DNA of 64,000 nucleotides from positions 17,248,723-17,312,722 of the forward strand of contig JADWOT020000002.1 of assembly GCA_036345935.2 (NCBI GenBank), read 5' to 3'. A model generated the notes under the pieces. That model worked only from the letters and a program-made list of their open reading frames with translations. It was not told the origin of the DNA and did no database searches. This DNA is from Taenia hydatigena. Lineage: Eukaryota > Platyhelminthes > Cestoda > Cyclophyllidea > Taeniidae. Shown in pieces: positions 13,401 to 25,773 of this stretch. Position 1 is the stretch's first letter. Each line of letters starts with the position of its first letter. Position numbers and translations under genes: made by a program.

Positions 13401-14489
13401 TGTTTACCTCATTTTAGAGCATGATTCAAATGCAGACGCATTAAGAATTCATAAACGTTTGTTACTCGAGATATTTCAGCATTGCCCAGGGCAAAGCCAT
13501 AACGACCAAAAGCAAGAGGATGCTACTAATGTCACTCTCGAATTCTGGCTTCATAATAATGCGTCCCATGCATGTATTTTTAAAGTCGTGAGAAATGGGT
13601 CTGCTCAAGTGCATCTTGTAATATATGTGTGGAGCTGATGTGATACTGAAAACTGAAATAAGTAGGCATGGCGGGTGCATTTACCACAAAATGTGCATTC
13701 CCAGTAAGAACAGTAGGCCTTGAACATCAAGCCAAAACCAGTAAATTTTAATTTGGCAAAAATTATGCCGCAACGGATAATGAGTGAGAAGAGTGGCATA
13801 TAGGAACAGTCAAGCATACCTGGGATGTGTCTCTGCCAAAGCCGATTAATTCAAGGCTTTTCCAGAGGCAAGAACTCTAAAGATAATAAAACACAAACCA
13901 CAAAATTGGTTGTTTATAGGCAATCAAGACTTCTTCAATTTGAAAACCAAGGAGAGGATAAAGTTCCACATCACCAAGATTGTGCTCTCTTTTGAACGTT
14001 TTGTGTGAGGAATCTGTAAAATTTTTTCCATTTGCGCAATAAATACCTAAGTCCGCAAACAGAAGTCATTGTGAGCTGGGACATGCGATTTTGCAGACAC
14101 AAGGTCACTGTTGAGCATCGCGACATTAAGGAAACGCCACATCTTGTCTTCGTAACTGGTAAGCATTCAAACCGTCTACTCTGATTATCTCTTTAATAGA
14201 TCAAGTGAAGTGTCAGCATTTTCGACAAGGCGAGGGTTCACCATTGCGCAGAACCATGATGAGTGAAGAATATTACTTCTACTACTGCACTTTACTTAGC
14301 TTATCTAGAGTAACTCTTTTATGTAACACTTAAGGTGCGTACCACTTACGATTGCAAAAGTGCGTCCCGGACGTCTTCTCTGCGCTCAGCTCTTTGAAAC
14401 TGCTAGAATGAATGAGAGCTGATTCGTTTCATTCTACAAGGCATAACAGGCAATGTTCGCGGTCATTCTCCCTTTGTTAGATGTCAAAT

Positions 14490-15575
14490 TAGGATTTGCC
14501 ATTCCCATAACACTCGAACGTTAAAATCCTGCCTTGCGAAGAATGAAATGGCCAATGCGAAGCGTACACATTGACGGTAGCGAATGTAACTCAAGTGGCG
14601 AATCCGATCAGTCGTTGTCGACGCTTGTGGCTGGTGATAAAAGATGCCATCTCAAGAAAAGGCATCACAAGAGAATGTTTACTCTACAGGCACAAAATCT
14701 GCCCATTGTTACTTATCAGGACATGAATCACGTTTAGTAAACAGAACGGTGAGTAACAGACGAAAACAAATTGCAAGTGTCTGGACAATCACGGCGAAGC
14801 CTTCCAGTAGCCAAGGCAATAGCTCTTATCCGCCCGATCCTCACACATAGCATTTACCGGAATAAAATTCTCAAAGAGCTAACCAAAACTGTTCATTAAT
14901 AAAGAAGCAGCTATTTCAAATTATCATTTTATTGTTTCGCTGACATTACAAGCGACACATTTGCTAATTTAATGTCCCGATGAAGCGATTCGCCAAATTA
15001 GATAGCAATTATCGCATTGTATTATAAAGGCGATATATTAGAGAAGCAGCTTTCTGAATAAAGCCATAATTTGGTTGGTAGATTATCAGAATACATTGAA
15101 AAATTCAGTTGTGATTCTTAGAACATCCGAATACAATATTTTGCCTAACGGGAGTCGTAAAAACCTCAGCCTTTTGACATGGTTATGGTGATTATAACGA
15201 TATTTCTATTAGTGAAAAGAAGTAGCAAGTCTAACAGCAAATTTGTCATTCGGTCTGCATGCAGATGATCTCAATGCGTGGGCGGAATGTGAAGAAGCGA
15301 CTGCTTACTCGTGTATACTTCGTTAGATAAGCAAAAATCAAAGGAATTATGGAACCTAAAAAGTTGTCTTGACAGTTATAGAAAAAGAAGTTTCGCTTAG
15401 GTGCTTTGAGGCGTCTAGTGAGCACTTGATTTGACCTGCAAACAAATGATGCGTTCCACGCGCACCATGTGATGGCAAGCGTTGGTGACTAGAAGCCGAC
15501 TCTTCAGCAACACCAATAAGAGAAGGTGCGAAATCTTTTGAGCACCTCCGTCGGTTGTAGGTAAAACAACGGTGG
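14490..15575 (+). repeat. Old segmental duplication, copy A proximal part (matches 31610-32700)
   Basis: Line-by-line reading shows continuous same-strand similarity with 31610-32700 at roughly 75-80 percent. A shared stretch is GAGAAGCAGCTTTCTGAAT (about 15039 and 32167). Similarity stops near 15575/32700. Together with 16665-18020 (matching 34935-36340) it forms one duplicated block in the same order and orientation. The DNA between the two parts is about 1.1 kb here but about 2.2 kb in copy B, where it includes CAP exons 1-3. Confidence 0.75.
14561..14737 (+). pseudogene. Unidentified frame conserved between duplicated copies (copy A)
   Basis: Not recognised. The frame reads SVHIDGSEC ... 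RCHLKKRHHKRMFTL ... NLPIVTYQDMNHV and ends in TAG just before a GTGAGT donor-like site. The paralogous frame at 31680-31892 keeps the same phase despite many base changes, and the length difference between them is a multiple of three. That pattern suggests a protein-coding exon before or after the duplication. Copy A ends in a stop where copy B reads on for four more residues. The protein is Cys/His/Arg-rich with no signal peptide in view. Confidence 0.3.
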
Positions 15576-15739
15576 CACTGTTTTCTTAGTGTAATTAACT
15601 TATTTTCCACTTTGACAAAAGCGATGAATAATTGAAGGAGTTGTTGATTATCAGTAGATATAAAATGGTAGATTTGGCTTTCAAAAGCCAAAAGTCTAAG
15701 AAAGTCCATTTCCGTGGCTATCATTGACAATGTACTCAC

Positions 15740-15879
15740 TTTGACTTGATGTGCACCTTGAAGCGTTGCGTGACACGTGACTACTGCTACAAAATCATCG
15801 CAGTGAATTCTTCCTGTCAGGCCGAGGTCATCATCGCAGAACAATGGCTCCATTGTTCTCTCTTGGTCTCGTGGATTTC
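15740..15879 (-). CDS. Candidate exon with a single EF-hand-like loop
   Basis: On the minus strand a 140-base stretch lies between a pyrimidine-poor but legal acceptor (GTATAG) and a good donor (AAA followed by GTGAGT). It reads 46 codons including MEPLFCDDDLGLTGRIHCDD and FVAVVTCH. DLGLTGRIHCDDF fits the EF-hand calcium loop spacing: Asp at 1, Thr at 5, Gly at 6, Ile at 8, Asp at 12, then Phe. Position 3 is Gly, which weakens calcium binding. No partner EF-hand or flanking exon was found, and the stretch lies in the part of copy A that has no counterpart in copy B. It could be an isolated exon or a relic of an EF-hand gene. Confidence 0.28.
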
Positions 15880-16643
15880 CTATACCCCCCTCACTTTTCT
15901 ATTGACAAGACATTAATAATTTACGAAGTTCTGGAACCACAAAATTTTTGAGTTGTAGCTGGTGGCGTCATTGCTTTAGTTTCATGATGATGACGTTCAC
16001 CGAAAAACGTGATTTTCTATGAAAGCCTTGTCACTGCTTCCACAATTCCATGCAACGTCAAAATTCACAAATTTGTAGAAGTCACAAAATCATAACTGCT
16101 ATTCCTTCAATAATTGATGTAAAATCATGTGGGTCCATGAATATCATTTGTTAGAAGAGACGAAGCTCAAAATTAATGGTTTCATACGATCTACAGAGTA
16201 GCATGATTTTTTGTCTGCATCACATAATGCGTGGCACAACTTCACTTTGTTCAATGAAGTTTCCCGCTCAACTGCCCTTTTTACCCGCATCGGCTAAGGT
16301 CATAAGCTCAAAGCTGAAGCCGACATTTCACAAAGGCTATCGTAGACTTGTGATGGGTGTGCTAAACCCGTTCCACATCATCAATCACCAGCGACTCTAC
16401 TTCATACTACAAAGGCACCATCTCATATTGTAAATCCATTTCGCGTTGTGCGATCTCAAAATCTATGTCGTGGAAAGAGACGGTTAAGGAGACAATAGAA
16501 GATGCTTTGTGTACAACATTCATACGCCTATGACGTCTCAACTTTCAGGTCCCCTCATCTCCTCAGCAGAACTGATTCTCGCATCACAGTGACACATTGA
16601 TGCCATATTTTCATTTTAGCAATAAAAAGCTCAAAAATATCAG

Positions 16644-17014
16644 GCAAATGACGACAAAACCATAAATGAGGTAAGCTGTGCAATGCAGCGATGTGGTGAC
16701 ATTATGACTGGTTTACAGAACCCACAATATTTGATTGTGTGTGGTTACAAACCTGCGTGAGTTCTGTTTCGTCTGATCGAGTGACTGATTGGAAGCCCAT
16801 CGATACAGTGCTATGGGCGCATTCTTTTAGAGAGAACAGCGGAGGCCAGCGACCGTATGAGGAAGGAACCAGCTGCAGCAAATGCCTTGAAGGACGGGTG
16901 CGTTTCCGCAAACAATGCGCCGAAAACCGGAAAGGGCATCAAGTGTACTCGACACTGGACTTAAAGAATCGCAGAAAGGTAACTGTGCCAGCCTGTGTGG
17001 TCTATAAGGACTAA
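16644..17014 (+). pseudogene. 5'-truncated CAP-domain (venom allergen-like) gene copy
   Basis: Two exons match exons 4 and 5 of the CAP gene at 34.1 kb. Exon 4' (16644-16756, donor GTGAGT) includes SCAMQRCGDIMTGLQNPQYL and the CAP2-like IVCGYKPA. Exon 5' (16831-17014, 184 bases, as in the other copies) reads ENSGGQRPYEEGTSCSKC and ends PACVVYKD then TAA; an AATAAA follows at 17156. The splice phases still work. The conserved HYTQ-LVW block that should open exon 4 is replaced (ANDDKT instead of LVWATT), exons 1-3 are not found upstream, and one of the four tail cysteines is missing (GRVRFRKQC). The 3' half is intact, so decay may be recent or the 5' part may have been replaced. I read it as a non-functional remnant. 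Confidence 0.7.
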
Positions 17015-18020
17015 TCGTCCACCAACTGTACTGGTTGTAGCCAAAACTATGTGCTGCGAATCAATCTCCATCACTCCAATCACTCTCACCACACTTTTCA
17101 GCTCTGCCATCTCTCCAGTATGTTTTCTTTAATTCCCACTCCTTCTTCTCGACAGAATAAATGCACACGAACACACACATGTTGGTGAATGTGGCTATGG
17201 GGAGATGGTGTGTGCGGCGTGTGGTGGAAAGAGCACCGTGTGGGGCGTAAAGTTGAAGGCAAAGCGAAAGGAGTGATTAGAAGTTAGCGGTCTTAGAGAT
17301 AGTGATGTGCATGGTGAAGGAGAGGAATGGGATGTGTTTGTCTCAAGAATAAAGGTGTACGAGCTGTAGGAACAGTGCCAACGTTGACTATTCATCTCCA
17401 CAGTGTAGCAAGAAACAAAAGCACATTGTAAATAGGCCCGATGTTCAAAAATAAGTCTACTAAGAAGATCAGGAACTGGCTCAATTAATTAGTCGTCAAG
17501 GTGCAGCCAATGAAATTTGATGAATCACATCCCATATAATGTCGCGTTTGGGATGTTGACAGGGTGTAAAGCTTATCACATTTGGAAGGGATTGTGTTGT
17601 CGGCTATCAATAAATGTGGTTGGACCCAAACGACTGTGTAAGCAAGAGTGTTTTCAATCAGTTTGCGTCTCACCCGACTTTACATCGAATGGAATGCCAA
17701 GACCCATATGAGTATGTACTGTCGAGGAAATAATAAGTGAAGGGGCGTGACATGTCTACGTGAGAGAATGATGGTGGGGTCTGTCTAGCAAGATGGTCAT
17801 GCCCGCAATATTGAATGTTTAAAATCACCGAATTTCAATTAACAAAACATTTGACCACAAATTTGACATTTACATCTGGCTTGCTGTGTGCATGTAATGC
17901 AGGATTAAGGATTGATGATTGAATGGACGGCCGGTTGCGATACGCATGTAGGAATACGAGGATGTCTGAAATCTTGGAAACAACCTCCAAGCATCAAGTC
18001 GGTGTACATGTTTTCAAGCA
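16665..18020 (+). repeat. Old segmental duplication, copy A distal part (matches 34935-36340)
   Basis: Similarity to the CAP gene region continues past the stop through the 3' flank. Matching landmarks are the polyadenylation region (AATAAATGCA followed by AACACACAC), the GTGTGTGCGGCGTGTGGTGG motif (17209 and 35501) and GCATGTAGGAA (17944 and 36248). Similarity fades near 18020/36340. The copies are roughly 75-80 percent identical by eye, so this duplication is much older than the 9.1-kb pair. Confidence 0.75.
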
Positions 18021-21000
18021 ATTACAGAGTTGATGAGATAAGGTGACAATTGGGTTCATTAGACTTGCGCAAACATTAGGCTTGTTTTGATCTTTTGCAT
18101 GTTTTATACTGACACTTGTGATCCTTTGGTCTGCGACTACGATCAACCTCTCTGACATTTTTTTAATTCGAAGGCCTTTTGTGAGAAGGTATTTGACTGG
18201 CAAAGGAGCCCCAATGCAGGCAAATTTATTTGATTTCTTGCTTTTGAAATGGCATTGACACATAGCATCAAAGATGCAACCCGTTGGTTAAATGGTGAAT
18301 GGGGTGCGTTGCAAATGTGGTAGCGAGATTCAGCCTTTATCACTGTGGTTGAATTTGCTTTGGCTAAGTGACATTTCAGTGTTGTTACTAGCTTCCCTTT
18401 TCACCGATGTCCCACGTGACTCAGAGAGTTCATTAAAGCAAGGTTTACTTCCGCTTACATCTAACTGGGATGAGCGAGTTAATGCGTGGAAGAATGGACG
18501 GATGAAGGCTGAAGAAACGGAACAGTCCTCGACTGATACATTAAATACTAGGATGCATGAGCTTCAGTTCTCCGTCTTACTGAGTTTGCTTCACAATTTT
18601 GTCCTCACTTCTCTGTCGCTTAAGGAGTAGTTTCCTTGAAGCAATAAGCGGAAAAACAACCCAAATTTAGTCCTTAGAAAGCAGCCTGTTTTCATGACGC
18701 CGACGGATGTCCTCTTACAGCCTCTTAGTAACATGCAGTCGGTCCAACGTTTTGTCAAAGACAATAAAGATGTCTCAAAGGAGTCAATGTTCTTGCACTT
18801 GGGTTAGATGCAAAGAAGAAGAAGAGGAAGAGAAGGAGAGGAAAGAGCAGGATAATGACTACCTCATCCAGAATGTATTTGCATTGCTAACATGATTTTG
18901 TAGAAACCTTATGTCTTAGCAACCAAAGGGATAATCTAGTGGGGTTTAATAATGTTTAAACAGCTGCAAAATGACGAATTGCCATGGACTAATCACAAAT
19001 TTCGCTCGATTCGCACACCCAATGAAATTTGCAAGGGATTGACAGATCGGTGTTCTTTTCAATGCTCTAGAAGTAAATGCGGTCAGAAGTCGGGGCAACT
19101 TGATGCCATTTGTTGAATTGACCTAGGATGGTGAGGTGCGGATTTCCCCTTGAATGGGGTCAGATTAAAAAATGCACTTCTTAAAGAACTCTATTGCCTC
19201 GAATTTGCGGCGTAAATGTCTGTGGATCTGAGACAGTAGTTCGATTCTTATTATGAAGGCACCGGTTTACATCCAAACACTGTCAAGGCGGGATCCAACT
19301 CTGATTTAATTCCAAAATGTTCCGGTGGATGTAGATGGAAATAGATTGAATCTTGGTGGCTGTAATGTGGTTTGATCTTTCTTTAGGATTCGATGAAATA
19401 TCATTCGACCAATAACGCTCTGCTATGGCTCCTTTAAGAAAAGCAAGAAAAGGTGCCTCCGTTCCATGCCTTTAGTCACTTGTACGACGAACAAATTTTC
19501 GTTACAGCGCATCTGCGTAGTGCTGTGGACAGTGATGTATATCTAGCACATGTGCATCATTTAAAGTGGAACATTGAAATCAGAAATTAGTTGACAGAGA
19601 AAATAAAGCTATAGCCTTGTGCCCAACACCATCACAATGCTCATGTTTTGCTGAACATTAACATTAATTGTGCACAAGACATGCATTTATGTGTACTAAA
19701 TGGCATCTCCGTGGCCTAATATTTGGTCTTATGCTGAGATGCGACTTTTGTGTAAATGGAGACGTGGAAAGGGTAGGTAAAGCGTGACATCCTCGTAATT
19801 AATGCCTTAGACGGCATTGATTGCTGTGTCTAACCGAATCACGTTCTGTGGCATAATGAGTGGAGGTCGACATTTGTTAAGATGCCAGTGTAATACTTTG
19901 CTTGTTTAATTGTTAGTTTCGGGTCTGGCCAGGTGGGCTGACCTCCAGCCCATGTCAGCAGTCCCTTTCCTCTGCATGCTGAGCGCATACCTTCTGCCCT
20001 AGTATTGTGCCTTCTTTTGCCTTCAAGGAAGCCTCGATACGCTACAACCATAACGCCGTCTTTAAAAGTCCCCTCTTTCATCTCCCACCACCGTGAACGC
20101 CGCTACTGAGCAAATATTCAGCATCATGATATGCGCCTAATTCTCGTCTCGTCGATTGTCTGTATTTGCATCAGTTTGTAAACTGACTGAACAAATTGCG
20201 TAAAAATTCAACTGCATCTGCAAAGTGATCACCAGATTAATGTTTGGAGTGGCCGAAAATTGCAAACGAGACAAATGGTGTTACCAGTCTGGGTAACCCT
20301 GATCGAGATCACTCGTATTTAGTTCAGCAAGATGCGCGTTCATTGCAGAAACCACTCAGCAAAGACCATTCGTGAACATCAAATCTGCATTAGGAAGATC
20401 AAGAGTAGCCTTAGTCGTGTGATTTTAATTAAAAATCGCGGTCGGTGAAGACATTCCGAACTTGAAGTGGCGAAGCGTATTTTGCTACGACTGCCTGCGA
20501 TTCAGTGGTGAGGAAGAAGGTCCCACTAATGCCTCGAATAGTAAGTGAATAGTCACGAACAATCTCAAACCGACTGATTGATAGCTTAGTTTTGAACGTA
20601 GAGTTAAATGTTTTTAACACAGAAGCAAGCGAATTGCCTCAGAGATTTTCTCTTTGATGCTAGTTCCTAAAGCGATTTTGCATTGAAATCCAAGAAGTAT
20701 ATCAGTAAGAGCTCGGCAAAATTAATGCTTTCTCGAAATATACTAAAATGTGTGCAGTAAACATTAATGGAAAGTGTTGTTTAAGTCCATCATTGTTAAT
20801 CAGTATCAAAACTGTTCCCACCTTGCAGAGGCTTGGAGAGCGAGGCGTGGATTGTGTTGATGGTTGAGCGTCCAGTGGATGTCACCATCCCTCGAGTAAA
20901 ATTTCAGTGCAGACGTGGTCATTAAAGCCTCGCCAAATGTCTCGTGCCAACCGGTCATGTAGAGGTGCATCTGGCTGACTGCGGCTCTTGACTTTTTTCA

Positions 21001-21544
21001 CCATCATCCTGTCCTTGCCGCCGTCTCTTCTCGCCTCCATCCCTGCTCCCATCTTCCATTGCAGCACTGTACAGTTCCACCTCCAAGCATGAATGTGATA
21101 CTTTCTACGCAGTAGTAAATGTTTTCATAATTTTACTTTGATACAGGCAGGTAGGATTTACCTTTTTTGATTAAAAGTTGCAATTTCATCAATCGGTGGT
21201 TTTACAGATGTCTTTTATCTAGTTACTCAAGAGTACTTCCTTTTGGGACGCTAATTTCTCTTTTCAAATTTGCAGCTAAAAGTGAAAAGGATGAAGTTGG
21301 ATCGGCATGATTTGTATGTGAGGGCTGTGAATGCCATATTTCTGGTTTTCGGCTACTAACCGTCTAATTTATCGTCTTCGTGGCCCTACAGTTCGTGAAC
21401 ATTTGGCCTATAACTACTTGATTTCCAGTTTGTAAGTTCTTTTCTTACATTGTATAAGCACTTGCCAGTGGTACTTTCTAATGTGGTGTGCTGTTCGGAT
21501 AGTTCGCTGAATCGTTTTTACCAAAAGTCTTTGATTTGTACTAA

Positions 21545-21889
21545 ATGAGAAGGAAGAGTGCCCAATTTCATCGGTGTGCCGCAACTCAGGAAGAGTGTTT
21601 GTGTTATGGTGAGGCATTACAAGGTAAGTGTGAGGAGGTGAATAAGGAAGAGGAGAGGCATAGAAACAAACACGATGCTGCGATGACTCAATGCACTGAG
21701 CCAAGACGGAAATCGGAAGGAAAGGTGTTTATCCCGATCAAGTTATGTACAGCACAAAAAATGATAAAATTCCGTCATTGCTTGTTTGCCTCGTTTTTAC
21801 TGGTGGACATGTTATCAATCGTCCTGTTGATTTTCGTTATCATTGTATTGCTCTTTGGTGGTTGCATTTGCGTTAGTCATGAGAAGTGA
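21545..21889 (+). CDS. Hypothetical 114-residue frame with a C-terminal membrane segment
   Basis: Not recognised. It starts at an ATG. The first half is charged and Cys-containing (EEVNKEEERHRNKHD). Near the C terminus there is a strongly hydrophobic run of about 25 residues (LLVDMLSIVLLIFVIIVLLF) followed by GGCICVSHEK and the stop, which would suit a tail-anchored protein. There are no promoter, splice or homology clues, so a chance frame is quite possible. Confidence 0.15.
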   Translation: MRRKSAQFHRCAATQEECLCYGEALQGKCEEVNKEEERHRNKHDAAMTQCTEPRRKSEGKVFIPIKLCTAQKMIKFRHCLFASFLLVDMLSIVLLIFVIIVLLFGGCICVSHEK

Positions 21890-24800
21890 ATTCGACAACT
21901 TGCTTGTTGTGGTTTCCATCGTAACATTCCTTTTGTTATTGAGGAGTGGTATGGAAATCTGCGCTCAATGCAGATAATGCGTTGGGGATTAGATACAAAC
22001 AGGAAAGATTCGATGAGAAAGCCCTCCTGCTCCAATTGATGAGCTGGAACTTGCCATAGTGGACTGAACTGCGTACGCTCGCTACAAGGCGCGTTTTCTT
22101 TTTTATTTAAAAAGAGTAAAGATGCAGACAATCCCTCACTTTCTTTACTCATTCTGTGCATAAATCTGCCTCTAGGAGTGACGCTTATTTCCTTGCTTTA
22201 GGCAAGCAATCTGTGATACCACGATCACCTCATTTCATCAATCTACATTTGCGTTGCAAGAGTGCCATCCTCTACTCTGTCTACGTGTCATTCTCACTAT
22301 ATTCGTTGAGGATTTGACAAGCTCCTTTATGCTGCTGTGTTTTTCCATGTCTGCCGTAATAGATTTGATGCCTCAATTTGGACCTTCAGTGAAGTCTTGT
22401 TCTTCCATTGTTGCAGTGTTGCATCCTATTAGCATTATAGATATTTAATTGTACTTTGCTTTGTGATTGTGTAGCCATGTCTCCGTTGTCTTAGCAATAA
22501 ATTTTGCAAATCTCGGCCATCGTCTTTTTCTCTTACAAAATAGATTAAAATCAAAGCGTAAGGAGGAGGACCTGTTGGTGGGTTGGTAAAGTGGATCCAA
22601 CTCACAGTGTTATCCCTTGCATTCTATGGTGAAGCGTGAGTGGTGAGCATTGACAAAGATGAGATCAGGAATGGGCCTATCACAATGAGCGTAGACTATA
22701 TCCTAACAATCTGCAACTGCCACTTATTGAATAAAGTATCGACTCCAGTCAGTAAAGTACAAAGTTGAACCTGAAAACAGGAATCTTGCTCTATTTTGGC
22801 TATTTGGAAATGAGATGATGATTTCTAGTAGTCCAGATGTCTCTGCCTCTTAGAGAAGATGACGACACACCTGCACTTGTAGAATCTGCCGGATTGCAGC
22901 ATCATAACAACAAGTTCTTGCATCTCTCGGATGCATCCAATAGCACTGAATGCACCTCTCCAAAGTCGTTTAGAGGAACGTGTCGGCGGTGTTGATCCAA
23001 CATTTACTGAGCACTTTTCACTCAGGGCTAAACATACTGTCCCATCACCATGACTTACAACACCTTCAGACAAATGATTCCACATGGCTGCAGCTTCATC
23101 GCAAGCAGTGGCATACATAAGTGCTTACCACTTAATTTAATCTTGTGTCACATCATGTCCCTCCGTCAATTGGGTTGTCTCTGCTGCGGACAAGTCAAAG
23201 TGACTTATGCGAATCAGCCACTTCTTCATTGTCGTCCACGTGGTTGTGCCAGACGCGACTAGCCGAACGTGCCTGTAGGTGAGGCATTGGGAATTTCTGG
23301 CTGATACATTACTGAGGTGACGATGACTCTGTGCGTCAGCAAATTAAAAAACATCAAAATAAATTGCTCCGATTTATTTGAACAAGGGTTGGATGTAAGT
23401 GGTGCACTCTGCTTGACCTGATGGTCGAAAGAGGTGCGATGGCAGAACCGAAACGAGCCAGTTGACTAAGCGATCAACCAGTCACCCCATTCATTAAGAG
23501 AGATTACACGTTGTAGTAGTATGCATAACGACTTTGCGTATTACTCCGCTTTGCGGTTTTAGCTGTGTATTGGTATTCGAATGTGCGGGCTTTTTCCTGT
23601 AATAAAGTAATATTTGGACCCTCGTAACCTGGCCGCCTGTCCTTGTTTGCGAATGTGATGGTGAACAGGTTACCGTGGTCAGTATGCGGGTAGATTCATT
23701 ACACTGCATGTATCGCCTGCGTGTCATGCAGGGAGATTTAATGACGCATGTGAGATGGTTTCCATTAGAGTGACTGCTATGGCTGCGATTCTATGGCACA
23801 ATAGGTTTCAGGGTCAGAACGAAAAGGCGAAGATTCAGATAGGAAAGCACCCTGCGCTGCCGACTTAGAGACCGTTGTGCTGCTTTGAAAGCTGATCTCG
23901 ATTAGCTTTGTTCATAAAAACCAATGCGTTGCTCTGTTGACTCCCAACTCACAGCTGCACGTACTTTGGACAACTTTTGAGGTCTCATTGATCCATTTGC
24001 CAAAAGTCCTTTGACATCAGCTAACAAAGCGTAAATGGAAATTAGTGAAACCGAAGGTGTAAGGCTAGTTTAAATTCCGCTTTGAGGAGGACGTATTCGC
24101 CTCTTATGCGCACTAGACTCTTGTCAGAAATAATTTAACCCTGCGCCTAGCCTCAGTCGAGAAATCTTGGGAAATTGGCCTTCCAAGTCTTACTTGCACT
24201 TATAACCGACTATCTGAAGTGGCACCTAACAAGCCACTTGCTAAGCTAAAAGCGTTTTGCTGTTGGTTCCGCGTCACACATACGCTGGGACACTCAGTTG
24301 GACGGTCGCCTTTTACAGTTGAGTTGATGAAATTTTGAGCTACTGCAGATTTAAGGCATGAAAAATATGCTCTGTCGGAGACAGAACTGCTAGTGTTAGT
24401 CTACTATGAGGATTTGTGCATTGCATTCTCTGATAGTCATTGCCATGGTTGGCTGCCGGTGGTCACTCAGCAATGCTTAACTGTTACTATGTTTCGTTTT
24501 CAGTTCGAAACCGTTTGTTGAGTTGGTGGTATTGTTGCTGTTTATTCTGTAGCAAAGTAGTCAATCACTTGTATTTCAAACCTCCAGAGGGAAGCTGGTT
24601 GTTAATTTTGGCCTCGCCTTGTAGCCATTGTGATTGTGAAGGCGAGCCTCCAAATGCACTGCGATTTGCATCAAATCACTGATAAATGCCAGGGTAGATT
24701 TCGAATGGCTGGCATTGCCCACCAAATGCTGGCCTTGATGGCTGCTAAAGCACCTACTTTCCTTTTTACTCTCCTAAGCTTGTACTAAGTTGTGTATACT

Positions 24801-25411
24801 TCATTTGCTTCATTTGTTAGCATCGAGCATCCGAATCGGTGCAAAAGTAGCTGCTACTATTACTCATTAGCGGATAATACTTTTAGGCAGTTCTCATATA
24901 CTGCATTTGTTATTTATTTGTCTCTCAGTCTCGCCGGATGAGCTTGCCGCGGTCTCTTCTGTTCTGCTCAATATGTTCATTTCACCCGAGCATTATGCCT
25001 TCATTGGTCTTGACAACAAAGGATTTACTTAAGATAACCCAAGTTCCTTATTATTCCCACCTTGTTCTATGAACGATTTGTCGGTCTTATGTGGCCTAGA
25101 AAGGCGAAATCATGTTTAGTTCATCGAAGAAATACTGCGAAATATGCATCCCAGAAGCTCTTTGCAAGTATTTACTTGACTAGTGCATCTGCTTCCCTCG
25201 CAAGCTTTCATAAATAACACCGAAACTATCTCAAAATACTGTTACAAATATTTGACACGAGTTTCCTAGCTTCAAACTTTGCAACACATTTGTGTCATCA
25301 CTAAATGCAAATACTTTTTCCAATTTTAGGTGTTTTATTGGCTACAAGCTTTTACGGGCACAGCAATTTTTACGAGTTCAAAATCACTTTTTACAAGACG
25401 GCTGTTAAAAT

Positions 25412-25773
25412 GAACTACGTAGACAAAGAGCTGTTGGCATATGCGACTCCTGTGTTCAATGCAGCTCATGACGCCAAAAGGTGCAAACGAGTTTCGATTT
25501 TGCACTATTTTGATGTAGTGAATCTCTTACCAATGACAATAATCAAGTCGCAGTCAATTTTTGCGCCTCTTTCTTTAAACATTTACTCTTTGGTGAAAGA
25601 GCTGTTGACCGTAATGTGGAGACGAACTGGACGGTTGCAGGTTCTACGACTCTTGCTGGAGGTGAGCTAGATAAAGCCCGCTTTGTCAATAATCGTATGC
25701 ACATTTTGGACACAGTGAAGGAAGTTAGGCAATTTTCTGCATATTTGCGCTGGACGGGTGGGCTCCATCGATA
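25412..25773 (+). other. Coding-like sequence spread over two frames
   Basis: One frame reads MNYVDKELLAYATPVFNAAH and continues to about 25525. A second frame then stays open from about 25520 to a stop at 25771-25773, reading GERAVDRNVETNWTVAG ... GGELDKARFVNNRMHILDTV ... FSAYLRWTGGLHR. The composition (balanced charged and hydrophobic residues, few Ser/Leu-rich runs) looks more like protein than the surroundings. A frame change near 25520 would join the two, which suggests a frame-shifted relic. The family is not recognised. Confidence 0.2.
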
